A stretch of DNA of 5,880 nucleotides from Rhodothermales bacterium (GCA_028283985.1 JANQSQ010000182.1:1-5880), one strand, 5' to 3'. Numbered from the stretch's first letter, positions 1-5,880 are shown. Notes: generated from the sequence alone by a model not told the origin. Made by a program: numbers and translations.

Positions 1-1
1 C

Positions 2-829
2 AATGCGCAGGCGCCCGCCGGACTGGGCAATGACCACGATCTGGTGGGACGCTTTTTCATGGAACACCTCGAGATGGGCGGAGCGCAGTTGATCCTGGAA
101 AAGCCGGACCCTATGCCTATGTACGCGTTTCGATTGGGCGGGGAACGGCCGCCGAGTGGAGAACTGGCCGTGGCCGAGCAGGCTCAGAAGAAGCATCGTA
201 TTCTCAACGGCACTGCCTCGCTCCGGCCGGGGACCTTTCCCGAAGAGATGAGGAGTTTTTTTCAGAGATTTTCGGAAGGCGCCCTGAGGCAAAGGCTGCG
301 CAGTGACGAACAGGAAGGGGAACAGCCGCAGCGCCCGCCCAACCGACCCGCTGCGCCTGACGAGGGACGTCGTGATTATCGACTCCAGTCACGCGCCGAG
401 CAAGCGCCTAATCCCGCCTCCCGCGTAGTGCTCAGTACCGAGAAGGATGCGCTGGGGATGCCCTATGCCGATTTGCACTGGAAACTGTCGGAGCTGGACA
501 AACGGTCGATGCGAACCTTTTTCGAAATGGCGGCGCAGGAATTCGGCCGGGCCGGGCTGGGGCGGGTTCAAATCCTGGACTGGTTGCTCGAAGACGATAC
601 CACCTGGCCATCCTTCCTGAGTGGAGGGTTTCATCACATGGGCGCCACGCGCATGCATGACGATCCCGGGCAAGGAGTGCTCGACGCCAACGCAAAGGTA
701 CATGGCGTCGAGAATCTGTATGTAGCCGGCGCCTCGGCTTTCCCGACTTCAGGGGCTCCGAATCCCACGTTGACGTTGATTGCCTTAAGCTTGCGATTGT
801 CGGATCACCTCAAGCACACCATCGGGTAA
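2..829 (+). CDS. GMC-family FAD-dependent oxidoreductase, C-terminal part (5' truncated by window edge)
   Basis: The reading frame is open from base 2 to the TAA at 827-829, so this is the 3' end of a longer gene; the GTG at 44 lies inside the protein, not at its start. The first visible residues (LGNDHDLVGRFFMEH) match the segment of GMC oxidoreductases just after the substrate-site region. The C-terminal domain is complete. FHHMGATRM around 629-655 carries the catalytic His (one of the two at 632-637). It is followed by GVENLYVAGASAFPTSGAPN and then NPTLT, whose Asn (761-763) is the usual partner of the catalytic His; the closing LSLRLSDHL is also typical. The FAD-binding Rossmann motif would lie to the left and is not seen. 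Members oxidise alcohols or sugars using FAD, but the substrate cannot be told from this fragment. It is convergent with the regulator at 859-1122 and has no evident link to the Dnd genes, so it is probably a flanking gene. Confidence 0.93.
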   Translation, partial: NAQAPAGLGNDHDLVGRFFMEHLEMGGAQLILEKPDPMPMYAFRLGGERPPSGELAVAEQAQKKHRILNGTASLRPGTFPEEMRSFFQRFSEGALRQRLRSDEQEGEQPQRPPNRPAAPDEGRRDYRLQSRAEQAPNPASRVVLSTEKDALGMPYADLHWKLSELDKRSMRTFFEMAAQEFGRAGLGRVQILDWLLEDDTTWPSFLSGGFHHMGATRMHDDPGQGVLDANAKVHGVENLYVAGASAFPTSGAPNPTLTLIALSLRLSDHLKHTIG

Positions 830-858
830 GGAGGGGCGCTCGATGATGTGCAGGCGAT

Positions 859-1122
859 CTACTTCGATTTGAGGCATAGCCTAAACATAGGATATTCTAC
901 TTTGTAGTCGGTGTAGGCTTCGATCATTGCGATGCACGTCTTGATGTAGCGCGAATCGCCCTTTTCGGCCTGACTGATTTGGGACTGCGTCTTGCCCAAA
1001 AGTTCAGCCGTTTGTTCTTGAGTATGCTTCGCCCTTTCGCGCGATTTCCGCGCCAGTTGAGCTAATTTCGCAGCGTCGACCGTTTCTCCGTCTTTGAAAT
1101 CGATGGGCTGCACCTGAGTCAT
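859..1122 (-). CDS. Small XRE-family helix-turn-helix transcriptional regulator, divergent from the dnd genes
   Basis: An 87-residue protein read from ATG at 1122-1120 to TAG at 861-859. Residues about 19-55 form a Cro/C1-type HTH: a basic first helix (KLAQLARKSRERAK), then TQEQTAELLGKTQSQISQAEKG, where SQISQAEKG is the typical recognition helix and its following turn. A short C-terminal tail (IEAYTDYKVEYPMFRL) may help dimerisation. There is no toxin or peptidase domain. The frame also allows a GTG start at 1173, adding 17 residues; ATG 1122 is preferred because the likely minus-strand -10 (1184-1179) would put transcription start at about 1172, on that GTG. Neither start has a clear Shine-Dalgarno sequence. 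The protein diverges from dndC across a region with overlapping promoters and a 21-bp dyad, so the inference is that it autoregulates and represses the dnd operon. A HigA-like antitoxin is an alternative, but no partner toxin gene is adjacent. Confidence 0.83.
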   Translation of the reverse strand: MTQVQPIDFKDGETVDAAKLAQLARKSRERAKHTQEQTAELLGKTQSQISQAEKGDSRYIKTCIAMIEAYTDYKVEYPMFRLCLKSK

Positions 1123-1174
1123 AAGGCTTGAACAAAATCTTGCCGGAATGGCCGCAAAATAAGCATTATCCACG

Positions 1175-1203
1175 TTGACTTATATTGCCTTTTTGGCTAT
1201 ATT
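1175..1203 (+). promoter_or_regulatory. Predicted sigma70-type promoter for the dnd operon
   Basis: TTGACT (1175-1180, 5 of 6 with consensus TTGACA) and TATATT (1198-1203, 5 of 6 with TATAAT) are separated by exactly 17 bp, the optimal spacing. Transcription would start near 1210, giving a leader of about 100 nt (TTG start) to 130 nt (ATG start) before dndC. It is the best promoter-like element seen in the divergent region. The call rests on sequence match only. Confidence 0.7.
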
Positions 1204-1207
1204 TTAA
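1179..1207 (-). promoter_or_regulatory. Possible promoter of the divergent XRE regulator
   Basis: On the minus strand, TTAAAA (1207-1202, 4 of 6 with TTGACA) and TATAAG (1184-1179, 5 of 6 with TATAAT) are spaced 17 bp. It occupies nearly the same bases as the rightward promoter, so the two could not be bound by polymerase at once. Transcription would start near 1172, giving a leader of about 50 nt for the ATG at 1122. It is weaker than the rightward promoter. Confidence 0.42.
1182..1202. promoter_or_regulatory. 21-bp dyad, predicted operator for the XRE regulator
   Basis: The arms ATATnGCC and GGCnATAT flank a TTTTT centre at 1190-1194, with the axis at 1192. Seven of the eight arm positions pair perfectly; the one exception is T1186 opposite T1198. 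The dyad fills the spacer and enters the -10 of the rightward promoter, and it also lies between the -35 and -10 of the leftward one. Size and symmetry suit a dimeric HTH protein contacting two major grooves on one face. Binding by the neighbouring XRE protein is inferred from position, not demonstrated. Confidence 0.55.
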
Positions 1208-1311
1208 ACCGGTGCAGATGAGGAATATGTGCGGAAGATGAACCAGAATGTAGGTATCTTTGAGCACAGGTGGCACGCCCTTCATAGGGTATCTTCGTAG
1301 TCACGAGCCCC
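1204..1311 (+). other. Leader region of the dnd operon, no firm gene
   Basis: This stretch between the predicted -10 and the first possible dndC start has no convincing gene. It contains two very short frames: ATG 1218 to TGA 1241 (7 codons), and ATG 1238 to TAG 1300 (20 codons). The second stops 11 nt before the TTG at 1312, and a GGAAG abuts its ATG too closely to be a good ribosome site. The 8-mer GGTATCTT occurs twice (1253-1260 and 1288-1295), 35 bp apart. A small hairpin (TCGT-AGTC-ACGA, 1295-1306) lies where a ribosome site for the TTG start would be. Any regulatory role is speculative. Confidence 0.4.
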
Positions 1312-2766
1312 TTGGCAATCATTGAATACTCAACTCAGCGTATGTTTCTCGTTTCCGGAAACCGCCCTATCGAGGATGTCTACGAGGAAATCCGTAGCGT
1401 CTACCGGGAGCACGACCATCCCTGGGTAATCGGATATAGTGGAGGAAAAGACTCCACTACAGCGCTTCAATTGGTATGGATGGCTATTGCCGGCTTGCCG
1501 GAAAAAGAACGTACCAAGCCGATATTTGTCATCTCGACGGATACTTTGGTCGAGACGCCGGTTATCGTAGATCATGTCCAACACACGATTAACCGAATTA
1601 ATGCGCAAGCCGAGAAGGACAAGATGCCTGTCACCGCGCAGATTCTACGCCCTGACATGGAGGATACCTTCTGGGTTCAACTTATCGGAAAAGGATACCC
1701 CGCGCCCAGCAGCATCTTTCGCTGGTGCACAGATCGACTCAAGATCAAGCCGTCCAATAAATTCATCAAAGAGCAGGTCGCCCAGTATGGAGACGTGATC
1801 CTGGTACTCGGTAGCCGCCGCGGCGAGAGCATGACCCGTGACCAGGTCTTTAACAAGTACCAGATTCCAGGGTCGCGACTGGACATGCACAGCCAGTTGA
1901 GCAACGCCTGGGTGTACATGCCCATCGAGCATTTCTCCACGGATGATGTTTGGACTTACCTGCTTCAACATACGTCGCCCTGGGGCAATGACAACCGACA
2001 GCTTGCCTCTCTCTACCAATCCGCACAAGACGGCGAATGCCCTCTTGTCGTGGATACGACGACGCCAAGTTGTGGGAACAGTCGCTTTGGCTGCTGGACC
2101 TGTACTGTGGTTAGCCGTGACCGGTCGATGGAGGCCATGATCGATTCGGGTGAAGAGTGGATGCAACCGCTGCTTGACTTTAGGGATTATCTGGCCGAGA
2201 CGCAGGATCCAGAGGTCAAACAAGAACAGCGCGAATACAAAGGCCGTAACGGTCGCATCCGATTCTCTAAGAGCGGTCGGCTCCTCTACCGCACGTACAA
2301 ACTCGATTTCTCCAAGGAAATGCTTCGTCGGCTGCTGGAAACGCAGAAGGAGATTTATGAACACGATCCCGACTTTAGTCTCATTAGCGAAGCTGAGTTG
2401 CATGAGATCCGGCACATCTGGTTAACTGAGCGGCAAGACTGGGAAGATTCAGTCCCGAAAATCTATAAGAAGACGACCGGTCGTGAACTTGCATGGAAGC
2501 GATACGATATCGCCTTACCGGGACACCTCGAGCATGCACTGCTACGTCGGGTTGCCGACAAGCATAATGCACCGGAAAATATGATGCAGAAGCTGATCGA
2601 CGCAGAATGGCAGAACCACGGCTTGCGACGGCGAGCTACGATCCACACAGAGATCGCCAAAATCATGAGTGAGGATTGGCGTAGCCTGGAAGAAGTAAAA
2701 TCTGAAGCGCAGAAACGTCAGCAACCTGTCGCCGAGATGCAAAAAGCTGCCTCAGCAGGGGCGTAA
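1312..2766 (+). CDS. dndC: DndC: PP-loop, PAPS-reductase-like sulfurtransferase of DNA phosphorothioation
   Basis: 484 residues if read from TTG 1312. DndC is the iron-sulfur, ATP-pyrophosphatase component thought to activate and pass sulfur to the DNA backbone. The PP-loop is WVIGYSGGKDSTT, with SGGKDS at residues 43-48. It is followed by VISTDTLVETP (about 73-83), RWCTDRLKIKPSNKF (137-151) and LGSRRGES (166-173). Cysteines that could hold the [4Fe-4S] cluster are C139, C243, C254, C261 and C264, the last three in CGNSRFGCWTCTVV, a hallmark of DndC as opposed to plain PAPS reductases. The C-terminal part (about 290-484) is mostly helical and charged. Upstream in frame, a TAG at 1285-1287 leaves only TTG 1312 or ATG 1342 as starts. 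Neither has a Shine-Dalgarno sequence, and ATG 1342 (474 residues) still leaves the whole PP-loop domain, so it is equally possible. It is the first gene of the operon, 3 nt from dndD. Confidence 0.95.
   Translation: MAIIEYSTQRMFLVSGNRPIEDVYEEIRSVYREHDHPWVIGYSGGKDSTTALQLVWMAIAGLPEKERTKPIFVISTDTLVETPVIVDHVQHTINRINAQAEKDKMPVTAQILRPDMEDTFWVQLIGKGYPAPSSIFRWCTDRLKIKPSNKFIKEQVAQYGDVILVLGSRRGESMTRDQVFNKYQIPGSRLDMHSQLSNAWVYMPIEHFSTDDVWTYLLQHTSPWGNDNRQLASLYQSAQDGECPLVVDTTTPSCGNSRFGCWTCTVVSRDRSMEAMIDSGEEWMQPLLDFRDYLAETQDPEVKQEQREYKGRNGRIRFSKSGRLLYRTYKLDFSKEMLRRLLETQKEIYEHDPDFSLISEAELHEIRHIWLTERQDWEDSVPKIYKKTTGRELAWKRYDIALPGHLEHALLRRVADKHNAPENMMQKLIDAEWQNHGLRRRATIHTEIAKIMSEDWRSLEEVKSEAQKRQQPVAEMQKAASAGA
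2757..2761 (+). promoter_or_regulatory. Ribosome binding site of dndD
   Basis: AGGGG lies 8 nt before ATG 2770, inside the last codons of dndC. It supports ATG 2770 as the dndD start. The ATG at 2766, which overlaps the dndC stop, is in another frame. Confidence 0.6.
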
Positions 2767-2769
2767 TGC

Positions 2770-4860
2770 ATGATCTTCAAACGGGTAGAAATAGAGAACT
2801 ACGGTATCTACGGGGGAAGTTATACAATCGATCTGGCCCCAAAGTCGGATCAGCGCTTCGAGAAGCCGATTGTGCTGTTTCGCGGCAAAAACGGTATCGG
2901 TAAGACCACGCTGGTAGAAGTCATTCGGCTTTGTATACACGGCCCACTGGCACTGGGGCGCCGTGTGAGTAGGGCCACATACAAAAAGCACCTCCTCAAG
3001 CGCATTCACCGCTCCTATCTGGCTGGTAATGAAGTAGGAGGCGATGGAGCTATCAGTTCAGCCTCTGAGCCTGATGAAGCAGTTCTTATCGTGGAATTCG
3101 ACTATTTTTTCGTAGGCAAGATGCAGACGTACCGTGTCGAACGTCGTTGGCATCGCACCCCCGGCGGGGACGTGTCGGAGCATCTCTCCATTCTGGAAAA
3201 CGGAGAACCCCCGGCCGATCTGCTCGAAGACCAGAAAGAACACTTCCTTCGTGAGTTGATCTCGCCGAATGCTCTGGACCTCTTCTTCTTCGACGGCGAA
3301 AAACTAAAGGCCCTGGCCAAAAACGACCACGGCAACACATTGCTGACGGATACTGTTCGCACATTGCTCGGACTACATCTGGTGGATCAGTTACGTACCG
3401 ACTTGGATGTCTACGTCGCACGCAAGTTGAAGGAGGAAGCTCCCAAAAAGGTTCAGGCCCAAATCGAGCAGTTAGAACAGGAGTATGATGCCTTGATCCA
3501 GCAGCGCGATGTTGGCATCCCGGAGCAGCAACTCGAAAACATAGATTCTATTGAGAGCATCAGAGAATCAATTGTTCACCAGGAAGAATTGATCGCGCGT
3601 GAAGGGGGCGATTACGCTATTCGTGTCGACAAACTGAAACATGATCGAGACACACTCGCCCAAGATTTGGAGATACAACGGCGCCATGTACAAGAAATGT
3701 GTAACGGGCTATTGCCATTCTCCGTCGCTCCCAAACTGTCTCGTCAGGTGAAAGAGCGCTTGTCGCTTGAAGTCAAATACAAACGGTGGAGAGCCTCTCA
3801 GGACCTGATTGCACATCAGATGGAGCAGATTGAATCTGACCTGTCTGATCCTGGATTCTGGAGTAAGATGAAAGTAGTGCCTGATGCAAATGAGCAGGCG
3901 AAGTTGACGCACAAGTTGCGTGCTATAATTGAGACTGCCATGCCGGTGAGCAAGGTCAACGAGAATGAGGTGATTATGCGAGTGTCCGAGCCTGATCAGG
4001 CAAAACTGACAAGTTGGATTGAGCAAGCGCTTCACGAAATCCCACAAGCGTTCGCAGAAAGCGTACAGAAATATCTCGGACTCGAGGAGGAACTAAATCG
4101 GGTCAAACAAGAACTGTCCAAAACACCAGATGAATTGACCCTTCAACCTCTCGTTGAAACGCTCAAGAGCCTGAAAAAGGAGCAAGAGAAACTTCAGAAA
4201 GAGCATGATAAACTGGCAAAGGAATTGGGCGCGGTCTCGCACAAGGCCGAACAGCAAGAATCTCGCCTTCGTAATTTGAGGGAAGAACTGCGAGCACAGC
4301 AACTGGGCAAAGGGCGCCTCGAGTTGGCATCAAAGGCCCAGGAGGCCTTGGCCGAATACGCGGATATGCTTACATGTGAAAAGATTGCTTTGCTTGAGCA
4401 AACCATTCAGCAGCGCTTCAACGAACTAACACGAAAGGAGGAGTTCATCAATGGGGTAGTCATTGATCCGGATACCTTCCATATTGAACTCATGCGTGGA
4501 GGAAAGCCTTTTGAGCGCGATGAACTGTCAGAAGGGGAAAAACAGTTACTGGCCACCGCCGTTGTCTGGGCCTTGCGCGATATTTCGGGGTTACCGCTTC
4601 CTGTCGTCGTTGATAGCCCCCTTGGTCGTCTCGACAGCAACCATCGTCTAAACATGGTTCAACGGTATTTCCCGCGAGCCAGCCACCAGGTCATCCTACT
4701 GGCTACCGATACCGAAGTGGACGAGGACATGATGGACTTGCTCGCGCCTGCAGTCTCGCATGCATACCAGATGGAGTTTGACAGAGATCTTGCCCGAACA
4801 ATCATAACCCCGTTGGAAATAGACATGAAAAACTCCGAGACGGAGGTGATGTTGCCATGA
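2770..4860 (+). CDS. dndD: DndD: SMC/Rad50-like ATPase of DNA phosphorothioation
   Basis: 696 residues, ATG 2770 to TGA 4858-4860. DndD is the ATPase of the modification complex, proposed to open or nick DNA for sulfur insertion. The N-terminal lobe has IENYGIYGG (8-16), typical of the SMC/RecF fold, and Walker A GKNGIGKTT (39-47). The family-typical LFFFDGEKL is near 171-179. A long Glu/Lys/Gln-rich middle (about 215-560) is largely coiled coil, broken by LPFSVAPK (315-322), also seen in DndD relatives. The C-terminal lobe carries the ABC signature LSEGEKQ (586-592), Walker B PVVVDSP (611-617) and the D-loop LD (621-622), with ILLATDTEVD after it. Only isolated cysteines occur (C54, C311 and C537 by approximate count), so there is no Rad50-type CxxC zinc hook. 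All ATPase motifs are intact. Its stop overlaps the dndE start, which implies coupled translation. It is distinguished from other SMC-like ATPases by FFFDGE and by its neighbours. Confidence 0.96.
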   Translation: MIFKRVEIENYGIYGGSYTIDLAPKSDQRFEKPIVLFRGKNGIGKTTLVEVIRLCIHGPLALGRRVSRATYKKHLLKRIHRSYLAGNEVGGDGAISSASEPDEAVLIVEFDYFFVGKMQTYRVERRWHRTPGGDVSEHLSILENGEPPADLLEDQKEHFLRELISPNALDLFFFDGEKLKALAKNDHGNTLLTDTVRTLLGLHLVDQLRTDLDVYVARKLKEEAPKKVQAQIEQLEQEYDALIQQRDVGIPEQQLENIDSIESIRESIVHQEELIAREGGDYAIRVDKLKHDRDTLAQDLEIQRRHVQEMCNGLLPFSVAPKLSRQVKERLSLEVKYKRWRASQDLIAHQMEQIESDLSDPGFWSKMKVVPDANEQAKLTHKLRAIIETAMPVSKVNENEVIMRVSEPDQAKLTSWIEQALHEIPQAFAESVQKYLGLEEELNRVKQELSKTPDELTLQPLVETLKSLKKEQEKLQKEHDKLAKELGAVSHKAEQQESRLRNLREELRAQQLGKGRLELASKAQEALAEYADMLTCEKIALLEQTIQQRFNELTRKEEFINGVVIDPDTFHIELMRGGKPFERDELSEGEKQLLATAVVWALRDISGLPLPVVVDSPLGRLDSNHRLNMVQRYFPRASHQVILLATDTEVDEDMMDLLAPAVSHAYQMEFDRDLARTIITPLEIDMKNSETEVMLP
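4842..4850 (+). promoter_or_regulatory. Strong Shine-Dalgarno sequence of dndE
   Basis: GGAGGTGAT is a near-perfect complement to the 16S rRNA 3' end, with GGAGG 10 nt before ATG 4857. It lies within the end of dndD and fixes the dndE start. It is far stronger than anything in front of dndC, so DndE may be made at a higher rate than DndC. Confidence 0.8.
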
Positions 4861-5258
4861 ATCTAAAACGAGTGAGATTCAGCAATGAGGTCTCAGCAAA
4901 GTTGAGTGATCTGAAGGGTCGGACCGGACTGACGCCGAACATCTTGTGTCGAATTGCTTTCTGTATGTCTGCGGAACAACCCGGCAGGCCCGACCCCGAG
5001 GAGTTTGACTCGAATAGTGATCGGGAGATTGATCGGCATGTCCTGCTGGGAAACTGGGATCCGCTTTTTGTGGCGCTCATCAAAGAGCGTTGTAAGCAGG
5101 ATGGATTGGAAACGTTGGATTCGGAGTTTCTCACGATACAATTTCGAGCGCATGTTCATCGCGGCGTGTATCTACTCCACAAGCGAGTCAAGAAGTTCGG
5201 CGACTTGATTCACCTGATGCCTCACGAGATGCGAGACGATGTCCTCGCATCGACTTGA
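4857..5258 (+). CDS. dndE: DndE: DNA-binding protein of DNA phosphorothioation
   Basis: 133 residues, ATG 4857 to TGA 5256-5258, starting in an ATGA overlap with the dndD stop. DndE is a small, essentially helical protein that forms oligomers and binds DNA, with preference for nicked duplex. Family signatures are KGRTGLTPNILCRIAFCMS (20-38), which is close to invariant in DndE; the PGRPDPEEF segment (42-50); VLLGNWDPLFVALIKERC (62-79); and the C-terminal FRAHVHRGVYLLHKRV (about 96-111). Many Lys/Arg residues (K4, R5, R7, K15, K20, R22 and the KRVKK stretch near 109-113) fit a DNA-binding face. The length is usual for the family or slightly long. It has no separate promoter. The GGAGGTGAT upstream and the overlap suggest translation coupled to dndD plus strong re-initiation. 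The identification is firm from sequence and position. Confidence 0.94.
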   Translation: MNLKRVRFSNEVSAKLSDLKGRTGLTPNILCRIAFCMSAEQPGRPDPEEFDSNSDREIDRHVLLGNWDPLFVALIKERCKQDGLETLDSEFLTIQFRAHVHRGVYLLHKRVKKFGDLIHLMPHEMRDDVLAST

Positions 5259-5389
5259 AGCCTTTGGACCTGACCGAGAACTGCGCATGCTAAACCAGTG
5301 AATACCAGGCGGTATCGCAGTCAGAGATCGTGGAATGACATCTTGCAGCAAAAAAGCGTATGCTTGCGCCTAACGACGCAAATGCGTTT
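5259..5389 (+). other. Intergenic gap between dndE and dndA, no gene or clear signal seen
   Basis: In 131 nt there is no coding frame and no stem plus T-run that would make a convincing terminator. TTGGAC (5264-5269) could be a -35, but nothing close to a -10 follows at 16-18 bp. A 5-bp hairpin (TTGCG at 5364-5368 with CGCAA at 5377-5381) lies just before the preferred dndA start. dndA may be read from the operon promoter or from one too divergent to recognise. Confidence 0.5.
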
Positions 5390-5880
5390 ATGAGTGAACA
5401 ACCTATTTATCTCGACCATCAGGCCACCACCCCGGTTGATCCGAGAGTGCTGAAGGTGATGTTGCCGTACTTCACAGAGATATTCGGCAATGCAGCCAGC
5501 AAAGATCATGTATTTGGCCTGGAAGCGAAGCGGGCCGTCGACAAAGCACGTGAACGAATCGCCTCGGCAATCAACGCCCGCCCGGATGAAATCATTTTCA
5601 CCAGTGGCGCGACGGAATCAGACAATATTGCGATTTTGGGCGCAGCGGAAAAATTGGCTCGTAAGGGCAATCACCTCATTACCTGCGTCACCGAGCACAA
5701 GGCAGTGCTCGATTGCTGTGAGCAACTGGAAAAGCACGGCAAACAAGTAACCTACCTGCCTGTTGACCAGTACGGCCAAGTCAATCCTGACGATGTACGC
5801 AAGGCCATCACGTCCAAGACGATCTTGATATCAATCATGGCGGCAAACAATGAGATCGGAACCCTTGCCCCTATGACCGA
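5390..5880 (+). CDS. dndA: DndA: cysteine desulfurase, N-terminal part (3' truncated by window edge)
   Basis: An open frame from ATG 5390 runs to the window end (163 complete codons, no stop). It is a PLP-dependent NifS/IscS-type desulfurase, which takes sulfur from L-cysteine and, in this pathway, supplies DndC and its iron-sulfur cluster. Visible motifs are IYLDHQATTPVDPRV (6-20), FGNAASKDH (32-40), the cofactor-phosphate loop FTSGATESDN (70-79), TEHKAVLD with the PLP-stacking His103 (101-108), and MAANNEIGT (150-158). The PLP lysine and active-site cysteine lie beyond the edge. DHQATTP and the SKDH variant resemble dedicated DndA proteins more than housekeeping IscS, though this is by eye. 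An upstream in-frame ATG (5360) would add 10 residues; 5390 fits the normal family N-terminus. Neither start has a clear Shine-Dalgarno sequence. It lies 131 nt after dndE, on the same strand. Confidence 0.93.
   Translation, partial: MSEQPIYLDHQATTPVDPRVLKVMLPYFTEIFGNAASKDHVFGLEAKRAVDKARERIASAINARPDEIIFTSGATESDNIAILGAAEKLARKGNHLITCVTEHKAVLDCCEQLEKHGKQVTYLPVDQYGQVNPDDVRKAITSKTILISIMAANNEIGTLAPMT

Noticed and set aside
44..46. GTG at 44 as the start of a small oxidoreductase
   Set aside because: The frame is open to the window edge and the residues before it already match the GMC family, so the gene begins outside the window.
859..1122. XRE protein as antitoxin of a toxin-antitoxin pair
   Set aside because: No small toxin-like gene is adjacent on the same strand; upstream is the divergent dnd promoter and downstream the convergent GMC gene.
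1187..1197. GCC-TTTTT-GGC read as a terminator
   Set aside because: The stem is only 3 bp with the T-run in the loop rather than after it, and it sits between promoter hexamers. It fits an operator dyad better.
1645..2415. A 256-codon open frame on the minus strand, inside dndC
   Set aside because: It lies opposite dndC, which has all its family motifs. The translated frame shows no recognisable domain and reflects codon bias of the real gene.
2766..2768. ATG overlapping the dndC stop as the dndD start
   Set aside because: It is not in the dndD frame. ATG 2770 is in frame, has AGGGG 8 nt upstream, and begins a normal DndD N-terminus.
5368..5374. GCCTAAC resembling one end of an integron attC site
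   Set aside because: No matching GTTRRRY end at a suitable distance and no paired inner boxes; a 7-base match is expected by chance.
1..5880. tRNA, rRNA, CRISPR array, insertion sequence or long repeats
   Set aside because: None was seen when reading both strands; coding sequence and the short control regions account for nearly all of the window.

Overview
The window carries most of a DNA phosphorothioation (Dnd) modification operon on the + strand. Next to it lie a divergent small XRE-family regulator and the 3' end of an unrelated GMC-family oxidoreductase. Base composition is moderate to fairly high GC with bacterial gene packing. The GMC and Dnd protein types suggest a bacterium, probably a proteobacterium or another Gram-negative; the sequence does not fix the taxon.

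Layout: (1) 2-829, C-terminal part of a GMC oxidoreductase, truncated by the left edge, and probably flanking host or accessory metabolism unrelated to Dnd. (2) 859-1122 (possibly to 1173) on the minus strand, a small helix-turn-helix protein, convergent with the GMC gene and divergent from the Dnd genes. (3) 1123-1311, a divergent control region. It holds a near-consensus sigma70-type promoter facing right, a weaker promoter facing left over the same bases, and a 21-bp dyad (1182-1202) centred in the spacer of both. About 100 nt of leader follow. (4) dndC, dndD and dndE, tightly coupled: a 3-nt gap between dndC and dndD, and an ATGA overlap between dndD and dndE. (5) After a 131-nt gap (5259-5389), dndA, a cysteine desulfurase whose 3' part lies beyond the right edge.

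From what is known of the family, DndA takes sulfur from L-cysteine and assembles the iron-sulfur cluster of DndC. DndC is a PP-loop, PAPS-reductase-like protein that activates or transfers sulfur. DndD is an SMC/Rad50-like ATPase, and DndE binds DNA, preferring nicked duplex. Together they replace a non-bridging backbone oxygen by sulfur at short sequence motifs, usually as the self-marking half of a defence system.

Two points stand out. The order is C-D-E-A, with no dndB (the usual first gene and a known repressor in some hosts) in this window. In the place where dndB or its control would be expected there is instead an XRE regulator and a well-formed operator-like dyad. The dndC start is also atypical: no ATG at the expected place, no clear Shine-Dalgarno sequence, and a leader with a possible mini-ORF. 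Restriction partners (dndFGH or others) are not in the window and could lie to the right.
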